A DNA stretch of 64,000 nucleotides from NCBI GenBank assembly GCA_964653595.1, contig CAZZHH010000013.1, forward strand, positions 9,893-73,892. Reading direction: 5' to 3'. Numbering within the stretch: position 1 is the stretch's first letter; each line of letters opens with the position of its first letter. The notes under the pieces are model-generated. The model ran no database searches. It saw nothing but the letters and a program-made list of their open reading frames with translations, and was not told the DNA's origin. Of the stretch, positions 35,642 through 45,500 are shown one piece after another. The position numbers and the translations under genes were made by a program. This DNA comes from JBAXTE01 sp964653595 (GTDB lineage: Bacteria; Bacteroidota; Bacteroidia; Bacteroidales; WCHB1-69).

Positions 35642-35701
35642 TCTTATTTCGCACAATGGTTGATTTTGACTACTTTTATCAAACAATTTTAAGGCAGGTT
35701 G

Positions 35702-37420
35702 TTACTCTTTTTTAAATCTCAGTTTACTTCTTCTATACCCATATAAGAAATAAATAAGCAACCCAATCAATAGCCAAACCAGAAATCTCAGCCAATTTGT
35801 TATTCCCAATTCAGTCATCAGATATAGATTAATTAACAAACCCATAACTGGAATTACCGACCACTGTTTTATAACTGCAAATGAGGAAACAATGGTTGCA
35901 ATTACCAGAAAAAGGATCAACAATAGATGGTGAGTTACATTCATGGATAAAATTGTTTTCAGCGAGAAAAATGATTTTATTCCGCTCAAATTGAAAGACA
36001 GTAGCAATACGATGGTAATAAACCAAACTATTGGTATGATAAATCTGCTGTTGAAATAGGGCACTCTAAAACCAGATAAACGCTCCTCTTTGGTCTCAGT
36101 TTTTAAAAGTAAAATTCCACCGGAAACTAAAACAAAGGCAAAGAGTGTCCCAATGCTGGTGAGGTCGGTTACTGCATTTAAATTGAGAAAAAGAGTTGGT
36201 ATTGCAACCAATATACCAGTGATGATGGTAGAGAATCCAGGAGTTTTGTAGCGAGGATGAATTTTGGAGAATTTTTTGGGTAATAATCCATCTCTGCTCA
36301 TGCTCATCCAAATTCGGGGCTGTCCTACTTGAAAAACTAATAGAACGCCCGTCATTGCTATTAGTGCACTTATGGCAATAACTCCAGAAAAACGCGTGAG
36401 ACCTACTTTTTCGAATACAAAGGCAAGCGGATCACCTACTGCCAATTCGGAATAATGTACCATTCCGGTTAGGACTAAGCTAATTAACACATATAAAATA
36501 GTTGTGATGATTAAAGATAAGATCATAGATCTAGGCAGATCTCGCTGCGGATTTTCACACTCTTCAGCGGTGGTAGAAATTGCATCAAAGCCGATATACG
36601 CAAAAAACACACCTGCAACTCCCTTCATCACTCCCGGCAGTCCATTAGGGGCGAAGGGGTTCCAGTTTTCGGGGTTTATCCAAAATGTTCCAACGGCAAT
36701 GATAGTCAATAGGATCGTGAGTTTTATCAATACCATGATGTTGTTAGCTACTTTTGTCTCATATATGCCGATATAAACAAGCATAGTGATAAGTACTACT
36801 ATTATAAAGGCTGGTAGATCCAAAATAATGTGTAATCCAAAAATTTGAGGTGCATTGATCCATGCGCTATATGCGTGTTGTAAGTGAGAGGTCATTTCGG
36901 TGAGTGGAATACCTTGGCTGATTTTTGAGGATACTTCTACAAAGGCAATATGAGCTGTGTGATAGTCTATTCCTAGCCATTCGGGAAAGTGAATTCCAAA
37001 ACCAGTTAGTAATGCAGTAAAATAATCAGACCAAGAGATAGCCACTGCAATGTTGCCCACAGCATATTCCATAATTAAGTCCCAACCAATAATCCATGCT
37101 ATTAGCTCTCCAAAACTTGCGTATGCGTATGTATAAGCACTCCCACACACAGGCACTCTAGATGCAAATTCGGCATAACACATTGCTGAAAAGCCACAAG
37201 CTAGAGCAGTGAACACAAATAATAGGGATACCGCAGGCCCCCCATTGCTAGCAGCAGAACCTATGGTGCTGAAAATTCCAGCTCCTACAATAGCTGCAAT
37301 TCCCATAGAAGTTAAATCACGAAGCTTTAAATTACGCTTCATTCCGCTGTTTTCGTTTGCATAAACCTCCTGAAAAACCTCAGAAATTTGTTTTTTCCGG
37401 AATAGTTGTGATGTTTTCAA
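35702..37420 (-). CDS. APC-superfamily amino acid permease (CAT-like)
   Basis: A 572-residue membrane protein with about 13-14 helices. The helix I motif GIAAIVGAGIFSTIG (about 37-51) carries the substrate-binding Gly stretch, and the FFAYIGFDAISTTAEE block in helix VI is typical of cationic amino acid transporters. It is longer than bacterial 450-residue members because of extra C-terminal helices, as in CAT-type permeases. A hydrophilic N-terminal tail (about 30 residues) faces the cytoplasm. Amino acid specificity is not visible. The promoter box is at 37450-37457. Confidence 0.93.
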   Translation of the reverse strand: MKTSQLFRKKQISEVFQEVYANENSGMKRNLKLRDLTSMGIAAIVGAGIFSTIGSAASNGGPAVSLLFVFTALACGFSAMCYAEFASRVPVCGSAYTYAYASFGELIAWIIGWDLIMEYAVGNIAVAISWSDYFTALLTGFGIHFPEWLGIDYHTAHIAFVEVSSKISQGIPLTEMTSHLQHAYSAWINAPQIFGLHIILDLPAFIIVVLITMLVYIGIYETKVANNIMVLIKLTILLTIIAVGTFWINPENWNPFAPNGLPGVMKGVAGVFFAYIGFDAISTTAEECENPQRDLPRSMILSLIITTILYVLISLVLTGMVHYSELAVGDPLAFVFEKVGLTRFSGVIAISALIAMTGVLLVFQVGQPRIWMSMSRDGLLPKKFSKIHPRYKTPGFSTIITGILVAIPTLFLNLNAVTDLTSIGTLFAFVLVSGGILLLKTETKEERLSGFRVPYFNSRFIIPIVWFITIVLLLSFNLSGIKSFFSLKTILSMNVTHHLLLILFLVIATIVSSFAVIKQWSVIPVMGLLINLYLMTELGITNWLRFLVWLLIGLLIYFLYGYRRSKLRFKKE

Positions 37421-37449
37421 ATTCGCTTTGTGATTATTTACTTAATTGT

Positions 37450-37457
37450 CAAAGGTA
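37450..37457 (-). promoter_or_regulatory. -7 box of the amino acid permease gene
   Basis: TACCTTTG on the minus strand, 29 bases before the start codon. Confidence 0.5.
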
Positions 37458-37521
37458 AAAAGTTTTTTTTGGAGTACAAAAATTTTAGAAACTATTAATT
37501 AAAAATTGCTCATGGTTTTTG

Positions 37522-38745
37522 CTATCTCTTGTTGACAGATTGTGCGACAGTGATTCCCATCGAAAAAGCGGCTTGAATGTTATATCCGCCAGTGTCGCCA
37601 TCGATGTCGAGTACCTCACCAGCAAAATAAAGATTATTAACCAGTTTTGATTCCATGGTTTTCGGGTTGACTTGTTCGAGACTCACACCTCCCGCCGTAG
37701 CCATCGCTTGGTTGAATCCGCCCACCTGCTCGATGGTGAACGAAAAACCGGTGAACCACTCCACCACCAGCTTGCGTTGCTCCTTTTCGAGGGTCGCCAA
37801 TGTTGTCTTTTCATCCACTCCAATCTTTTGTAGCAACCTTGAAACAAGACTTTCAGGAATATCAAATCCTTTCAGAAAGTTTTTTAGCTGTACTTTTCCA
37901 CTATTCTTTCCTTCATCAATAATCAGCGTCCTCAACTCGTCGGATGGGATGTTGCACAGGTTGATTTTCACCACATCTTCCGCTTCGAAATATCTCGAAA
38001 AATCAAGAATTCCAGGACCCGACAATCCTTTGTGAGTAAACCCGATATCTCCACGGTGATCGTACAGTTTTTTCCTATTCCGATACAATGATAATGGTTT
38101 GTTGTAGATGGCTACCCCCGACAAATCCAAAAATTCAAAGTTGGAATAAAGCAAAGAGGTTAGCGCTGGTTTGGCAGGTATAACATCATGTCCAAGTTGT
38201 TTTGCAAAACGGTATCCATCGCCAGTAGATCCAGTCTTTGGATAGGACCTCCCTCCGGTTGCAATCAACAAACAATGGCTACTATATCTCCCATCGAAGG
38301 TCTCAACCACAAACTCATCCTCGAGAGTAGCAACGCTCTTAACGGCAGAACCGAAACGAAATTCCACCCCATTGTTGCGGCATATGCTCAACAACACATC
38401 CAGCACATCTTCTGCTCGATCTGTTTCGGGAAACACCTTGCCATTTTTGTCTGTCACACTGCCTAATCCATGCGCTTCGAAGTACTGAACCGTTTTTTTA
38501 TTGTCAAACTGATACAGCGCCTGTTTCAAAAACCGTCCATGAAGTCCGTAGTGAAGCATAAACTCCTTGATGTCTCCTTCGTGGGTGTAGTTGCATCGTC
38601 CCGAACCGGAAATCAGCAGCTTTTTGCCTGGAGTGTTACCCTTCTCAAGTATCAGCACTCGTTTGTTTATGATGTGTGCTGCTGTCATCAGACCCGCTGT
38701 ACCCGCTCCAATAATGATAAAGTCGTATTTGTGGTTTGCTGTCAA
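37522..38745 (-). CDS. BaiN/HI0933-family FAD-dependent oxidoreductase
   Basis: A flavoprotein of about 408 residues. It has the N-terminal dinucleotide motif FIIIGAGTAGL, the GNTPGKKLLISGSGRCNYTH block diagnostic for this family, and the C-terminal GEVLDIDGDTGGYNIQAAFSMG block that closes over FAD. Members include BaiN and other NAD(P)-linked reductases; the physiological substrate is unknown. No ATG precedes the FAD motif. The frame opens at TTG 38766, but that codon is inside the promoter box, so TTG 38745 is preferred. GC is much higher than in most of the window (36 of 60 in line 37681-37740). Confidence 0.9.
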   Translation of the reverse strand: MTANHKYDFIIIGAGTAGLMTAAHIINKRVLILEKGNTPGKKLLISGSGRCNYTHEGDIKEFMLHYGLHGRFLKQALYQFDNKKTVQYFEAHGLGSVTDKNGKVFPETDRAEDVLDVLLSICRNNGVEFRFGSAVKSVATLEDEFVVETFDGRYSSHCLLIATGGRSYPKTGSTGDGYRFAKQLGHDVIPAKPALTSLLYSNFEFLDLSGVAIYNKPLSLYRNRKKLYDHRGDIGFTHKGLSGPGILDFSRYFEAEDVVKINLCNIPSDELRTLIIDEGKNSGKVQLKNFLKGFDIPESLVSRLLQKIGVDEKTTLATLEKEQRKLVVEWFTGFSFTIEQVGGFNQAMATAGGVSLEQVNPKTMESKLVNNLYFAGEVLDIDGDTGGYNIQAAFSMGITVAQSVNKR

Positions 38746-38763
38746 ATGAATCTGTTTTATTTG

Positions 38764-38771
38764 CAAATTTA
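38764..38771 (-). promoter_or_regulatory. -7 box of the flavoprotein gene
   Basis: TAAATTTG followed by CA on the minus strand. It overlaps the outermost possible TTG start and so argues for the TTG at 38745. Confidence 0.45.
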
Positions 38772-38798
38772 GGGAAATAAGTCGAGATAGTCTTTAAA

Positions 38799-38923
38799 GT
38801 CTATAAAGTCCAAAGTGCCGAATTATAAAAATCTACGATTTTTTTAATAATTCGAGCATCCTCGCAAAATCACAATCCGTCGGTTGACGGATTTGTTTTG
38901 CGGGATCTGTAAAGTCTATAAAG
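38799..38923 (+). repeat. Two-hairpin dispersed element, copy 2
   Basis: Bounded on both sides by AAGTCTATAAAG. Hairpin 1 (38819-38854): CGAATTAT/ATAATTCG plus AAAAATC/GATTTTT. Hairpin 2 (38858-38906): ATCC-CGCAAAA/TTTTGCGGGAT around an inner AATCCGTC/GACGGATT stem. The single-stranded joint GAGCATCCTCG is the same as in copy 1. The inner stem of hairpin 2 differs completely in sequence from copy 1 but still pairs. Confidence 0.75.
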
Positions 38924-39181
38924 GGAATACAGAGTTATGAGTATCGCGATGCAACGCATTTTTTTTTTGCGGTATTAGGCAATTCCAATGCGGAATTTTG
39001 AGATGGATTTGAGCTGCAGAGTAGCGTCATCTTTGTAGAAAAGAATAATACGAGTGGAGACAAGGTGCGTAGCACCGATATCTTTGATTGGTTTATCAAG
39101 GGCGTAATGCGAGTCTAAAGGAATTGGAACACAGAAGACGCTGATTTAGCAGATTAATATGGATGAGGAACATTTATCACG

Positions 39182-39199
39182 GGGCTGAAGAGTCAGCCC
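39182..39199. repeat. Perfect 6-bp hairpin
   Basis: GGGCTG, loop AAGAGT, CAGCCC. No T run follows, so it is not an obvious terminator. Confidence 0.4.
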
Positions 39200-39250
39200 T
39201 GATTTTCATGGATGTGATTACAATGCGCAAGGTAAGACTCTATAATTTGG

Positions 39251-39277
39251 ACAGGATTTACTGGATTAACAGGATTA
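39251..39277. repeat. Three tandem 9-mers
   Basis: ACAGGATTT, ACTGGATTA and ACAGGATTA follow one another without gaps. This short motif (fragment of the form GGATTAACAGGATTA) is familiar from intergenic repeats in several bacterial groups; that recollection is not checked here. Confidence 0.5.
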
Positions 39278-39500
39278 GCGCAATTTAGGTCTAAAAACTT
39301 TTTGACCCGATAAATATCGACAAATACATTCATCTTCGCCTGTCACATCATCATTTTAATCAAAAAAACCAAATTTAACACCATCTACCTGAATTTTTTA
39401 TTAAATTGGCTTGATTTTTTCATGCAAACCACTTTCTTTTTTCAAAAATAAAAGAAAGTCGGCATTCTTTCGTTATTAATTCTTTATTAAAACCAATATT

Positions 39501-42500
39501 ATGAAGCAGCTTTGGAGCACCATCACCCTTGTCATGATTCTGTTTTCCTCCACAATGGCTCAACAACAGGTCAAGTCATTCAATTACGTCGAAAAGTGGA
39601 AACTGGTTGATAAACAGCGCGACAACGGTCTGCCTAAAGAAGCTTTGAAGATTGTGGAAGAAATATATAAGCAATCAAAACTTGAACAACAACATGGCCA
39701 TTTTCTTCGTTCGGTATTTTACAAAATGGGTCTAGTAGCATCCTACGAAGAGGAGCCTATAGAAAAAGCTTTATCGCTTATAGATCAAGAGATAAAAACT
39801 GTTTCCGAGCCTCAGAAGCAGATATTGTATTCCACAAAGGCTCAAATCTTGTGGGATTATTATCAAGCTAATCGATGGGTGTTTTTAGACCGTACCACTA
39901 CTGCCAACTATAAAAAAGAAGATATTCGAACTTGGGATTTGAGAACCATAGTGGATGAGGTTTTTAAAGCATATCAAGCATCGCTGACAAATGATAAACT
40001 TCTTAAAAAAACACTTTTAACCCCCTTTGATCAAATTATTGAAAAAAAGAATGGTAGAATTTATCGACCTACCTTGTATGATTTACTAGCCAATCGGGCC
40101 ATCGATTTTTATATGGGTGAAGAACCCGAAATTGTTAAACCAGCAGCTACTTTTTATATCAACAATCCAGATTATTTAGCAAAGGCTTCTAAGTTTATCT
40201 CGTTGCCTTTATCTACTCCTGATAGCATGTCGATGAAATATTACGCCCTTGATTTGCTTCAAAAGGTAATCCAATTTCATTCCAATGACATGGATGCGTC
40301 TGCCTTAATTGATGCAGATCTGAACAGATTGGAATTTGTAAAAAATAACGGAATTTTTGAAAATGTAGATAGCTTGTACATTGCCGCACTTCTTAATTTA
40401 CACGCAATGCACGAGAAAAATTCCATTTTTTCGACTATTTGCTATAAACTAGCAGTATATTACAATGCCGAAGCATCAAAATACGATTCTATCTCGAATC
40501 CCAATGTGCAACTCTATTATAAGGAAGCTTTAAAATATTGTAATCAAGGAATTGAAAAACATCCGAATTCAATTGGAGAAAATAATTGCCAGCTATTGAA
40601 AAATCAAATTTTACGTAAAGACCTAGATTTAGATTTTGAGAAGGAAATTATTCCAAACACAAACTCTCGTTTGCTAGTAAAATATCGATCTGTGAAAACT
40701 GCTTATATTCGCATAATCCCTTTTACTAGGAAGGAGATGAGTGAGTTAACCCAAAAATTATGGGGTATTGATTTAATGAAACGACTCGTAGATTTAAAAT
40801 TCAACACGCTATTAACAGAAACTTTGCCCTATACGGATGATTTTCAAAAAAGAAGTGTTGAGCTAAAAATTCCCCCAATGTCAACAGGAGAATATCTTCT
40901 ATTGGTATCAGACGACGTAAGTTTTAACTACAATAAAAGCCCAATTGCTTATACACAATATAGAGTTACAAACCTCTCTTATATTGAGAGAACTTTAGAC
41001 AATGGGTCGTCGGAATTAAAAGTATTATTTAGAGATAATGGAAAGCCAGTTGAGAATGCCAGAGTTAAGGTTTGGTCAATTGATTATAACAACTCTTTAA
41101 GAAAATACGAAGATCGAGATTATGTTACTGGTGTTACCGACGCGGATGGTCATTTTATTATTCCCGCTAGCACTAAAGGTCATTATAGCAGGAATCTTTC
41201 TTTTTCAATTTCTACCAAAGAGGATAAAATTGAATCTAATAATAGTTTATATCACTATTTTCGAGACACTACAACGCGTTCGGTAATTAAAACTTATTTC
41301 TTTACCGACAGAGCAATTTATCGACCAGGTCAAACGGTTTATTTTAAAGGGATTACAGTTGAAACTAAGGGAAAAGATGCAAAATTGATGGTTGGAAAGA
41401 AATCAAAGGTAACCCTTTATGATGCTAATTGGCAAGATAAAGGCTCTTTAGAGCTAATTTCTAATGAATATGGCTCCATATCTGGCTCTTTTGTTGCTCC
41501 AATAGGAGGTTTAAATGGTTCGATGCACTTAAGTAATGAACATGGAAACATTTATTTCCGAGTGGAGGATTACAAACGGCCAAAGTTTGAAACTACATTT
41601 AACCCTATTAAAGGAAGTTATCGGTTGAATGACAAGGTAACTGTTACAGGAGTTGCAAAAGCGTATGCTGGAAATGCAATCGATGGAGCTACCGTAAAAT
41701 ATCGTGTTACTCGCCAGGCCTCTTATCCATGGTGGCGATGGTGGTGGGGATATCTACCTGCTTCTACTTCGATGGAGATTATGAGTGGAGAAACTCTTAC
41801 GAATGAAAATGGGGAATATACTATCTCCTTTGATGCGATTCCTGATTATTCAACTAAAAAGCGATATTTGCCACAATTTAATTATATCATTTCAGCCGAT
41901 ATTTCCGATATAAATGGCGAAACACATTCCACAACTACCACCATTCCAGTTGGTTATGTGTCGATGTATGCTTCTGTTTCAATTCCACCCACCATCGATC
42001 AAGCTCTTGAACCAGCAAAGTACGACATCAGAACAACCAATTTAAACCATCAACTCGAACCTAGTAGAATTAAGGTTGTGGTTTATAAAATGACTCAGCC
42101 AGAAGTGTTCTATAACAATCGGATTTGGCAACGTCCTTCTAGTTTTAAATATACCAAAGAGGAGTTTCATAAATTATTCCCTTTTGATGAGTACAAAAAC
42201 GAATTGGATAAAAATGGATGGGAAAAAGGAAAAATTGCATATCAAAAAACGCACAATACAGCTACCGATACAATATTACAGTTTGAAAATTTAAACACTT
42301 GGGAGAGTGGGGTATATGTTGTTGAAGTAGAGGGTGTTGACAAGTATGGAGTTGCATTCCAAAAAAGTCAATATTTCACGATTACAAACTCTTCTAAAAA
42401 CGAAAACTCGGAGTATTCTGCCCTTACTTTACGAACCAACGAACACTTAGTAGAACCAGGTAAAGTGGCCAAAATTTTCATCGAAAGTAGCCAACCTAAT

Positions 42501-45500
42501 GCAAGAGTGTTTGTGGAGTTTTTTAAAGAAAATATAGTTATTTGGAAACAATGGGTGGAGTTGAATAAAAATCCAAAAGTTATCGATTTTCCAATTTCCG
42601 AGACTCATTACGGCAATATCAGCATAAATGCAGTAATGGCCATTAACAATCGTTCTTATATTGCAAACACATCTCTTCGTGTTCCAAAGAAAAATGAGCG
42701 TTTAGAGGTGAAGTTTGCTACCTTCCGCGATAAGTTACAACCCGGACAAAATGAGGAGTGGCAGATAACCATAAAAGGTAATGATGGAGAAAAGTTGGCG
42801 TCGGAACTACTTACCACAATGTATGATGCTTCGTTAGACGCATTTGTTCCCCATAACTGGTCTTGGTACTTGTCTATAGCACAAAAATATGCACCCTATT
42901 GGAATACCGGTGATTTTAACACAAAAGCTTATGCAAATAAATATTATTACTATCCAAATTCTCGATATTTAAAAAGAGTAGAATATGATAACTTAAATAT
43001 GTATGGATTCTATTTTTCTTATGGTTATGGATATGGCAGAGGAGGAGGAAAAGGCTATTATAGAAAACAAACGATGAAAGCCGACTTTTACGATGCCGAC
43101 GATTTATCCCTTGCTGAATCTGCTTCACCGGCTGCTGGATTTACCTCTTCTGAAGAAGAAAATATAGATGAAAAGACGAAGAGTACTCCTAGCAAAAAAT
43201 CAGAAATATCAAAAAATGGTAAATCCAGTAATGATAAAGTAATGGATGGTCTTGTTCCCATAGAAGACCAGAGTGGAGAAGATAATCGGGTGGGGGATCA
43301 ACCCATACAAATAAGAAGCAATTTCAACGAAACCGCATTCTTCATGCCTCAACTGGCCACCGATAAAGATGGAAATGTGGTCATCAAATTCAAAGTCCCC
43401 GAATCGCTGACCCGTTGGAAAATCATGGGACTGGCGCACACAAAAGACCTGCGTGTAGGACAGTTCACGAAGGAATTAGTAACCCAAAAAGAGCTGATGG
43501 TGGTCCCAAACCAACCCCGATTCTTCCGCGAAAGCGACCAAATGGAGTTCAACGCCAAAATCTCCAACATCTCGGATAAAGATTTGACTGGCATCGCCAA
43601 AATCGAATTCTTCGATGCGTTGACCATGAAACAGATCAACATCGAACTCGGATTGACCACCGTGGAGATTCCTTTCTCCGCATTGAAAGGTCAAAGCACC
43701 TCCGTTGCTTGGAAAATAGCCATTCCGCAAGGGTTGATGGCCATCACCTACCGTGTGACCGCACAAGCAGGAAACTTCTCCGATGGGGAAGAGATGACTT
43801 TACCTGTATTAACCAACCGTATGTTGGTCACCGAATCGTTGCCATTGCCGATCAACGGGAACCAAACCAAAACCTTCTCGTTCGACAAGCTGAAAAACAA
43901 CACGTCCACTACGCTCAAGAACTTCAAATACACCTTGGAATTCACTTCCAATCCAGCGTGGTATGCCATTCAGGCATTGCCATATCTGATGGAATATCCT
44001 TATGAATGTTCGGAACAGACCTTCAACCGTTTTTATGCCAACAGCATTGCCACGCATATCGCCAACTCAAGTCCGAAAATCAAAGCGGTGTTCGAAAGTT
44101 GGAAAATAAACTCCCCCGAAGCACTTATGTCGAATCTGGAGAAAAACCAGGAGTTGAAATCGCTGATGTTGGAAGAGACCCCTTGGGTGTTGGATGCAAA
44201 AAGTGAAACGGAACAGAAGAAACGGATCGGACTGTTGTTCGATATCATCAACATGTCAAGTCAGTTGGATGCCGCCCTGAACAAGCTGATTAAGATGCAA
44301 ACCTCAAACGGTGGCTGGTCGTGGTTCCCCGGAATGCCTGATAATGAATACATCACCCAATATATCGTTACAGGATTAGGTCATTTGAAAAATCTTGGGG
44401 TTACTGATTTAACGGTTAACTCTAAAGCTTGGGCGATGACACTTAAAGCTGTTCGCTACACCGATGATCGAATCAGAGAGAATTACGAAGAGCTCAAAAA
44501 ATGGAAAGTGGATATGACTAAAGACCATCTTGGGTGGACAGAAATCCAATATCTATATGCCCGCAGTTTCTTCTGGAAAGATGTAGAAATCGCTTCTAAA
44601 AACAAGGAAGCGGTGAACTACTATCTCAATCAATCCAAAAAATATTGGCTCACGAAAGGGGTTTACATGCAGGGGATGATCGCCATCGCCAACATGAAAA
44701 CTGGCGATCCGGTGACGGCTAAAAAAGTCATCGCTTCAGTGAAGGACAACGCCCTTTTCAGCGAAGAGATGGGCATGTACTGGCGCAATGAAGGCGCCGG
44801 ATATTACTGGTACGAAGCACCGATCGAACGCCAGGCATTGTTGATAGAAGCCTTTGATGTGGTCAACAGCGACTCGGAATCGGTGGAGAAGATGAAAATC
44901 TGGCTGCTGAAACAAAAGCAGACCCAAAACTGGGGAACCACCAAATCCACGGCTGAAGCTTGTTATGCGCTGCTGCTGAAAGGCACCAGCCAACTCGCTG
45001 ACGACCAACTAGTGGAAATCAAGATCGGCGACAAGGTGATCGATCCGAAAAAGATGGATAACGTGAACGTGGAAGCCGGAACCGGCTACTTCAAGACCGC
45101 TTGGAACGGCACCGAGATCACACCAAACATGGGCAACATCACCGTCACCAAATCTACCGCTGGTGTGGCATGGGGTTCGGTCTACTGGCAATACTTCGAA
45201 AACTTGGACAAAATCACCCCTGCGACCACTCCGCTGAGTATGAAGAAAGAGCTCTTTATCGTCCGCGCTAACTCTACTGGTGAGGTGTTAGAGCTTGTGA
45301 AAGCCGGCGACAAAATCAAAGTCGGCGACAAAATCCGGGTGCGCATCGTGCTCCGCTCCGATCGTGATATGGAATACGTGCACATGAAGGACATGCGCGC
45401 AGCTGCTTTCGAACCGATCAACGTGCTTTCACAATACAAATATCAAGACGGCTTGGGTTATTATGAAAGCACTCGCGATGCCGCCACCAACTTCTTCTTC

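Larger units (their letters stand above)
38772..39500. other. Repeat-rich intergenic region with no gene
   Basis: This 729-base gap between divergent genes holds no convincing reading frame. It contains the two-hairpin element (copy 2), a run of ten T residues near 38961-38970, a GGTGC/GCACC mini-hairpin (39064-39076), a perfect GGGCTG/CAGCCC hairpin (39182-39199) and three tandem 9-mers (39251-39277). The text looks like a patchwork of short repeats. The last 200 bases are AT-rich and should hold the macroglobulin promoter, but no TAnnTTTG box was found. Confidence 0.7.
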
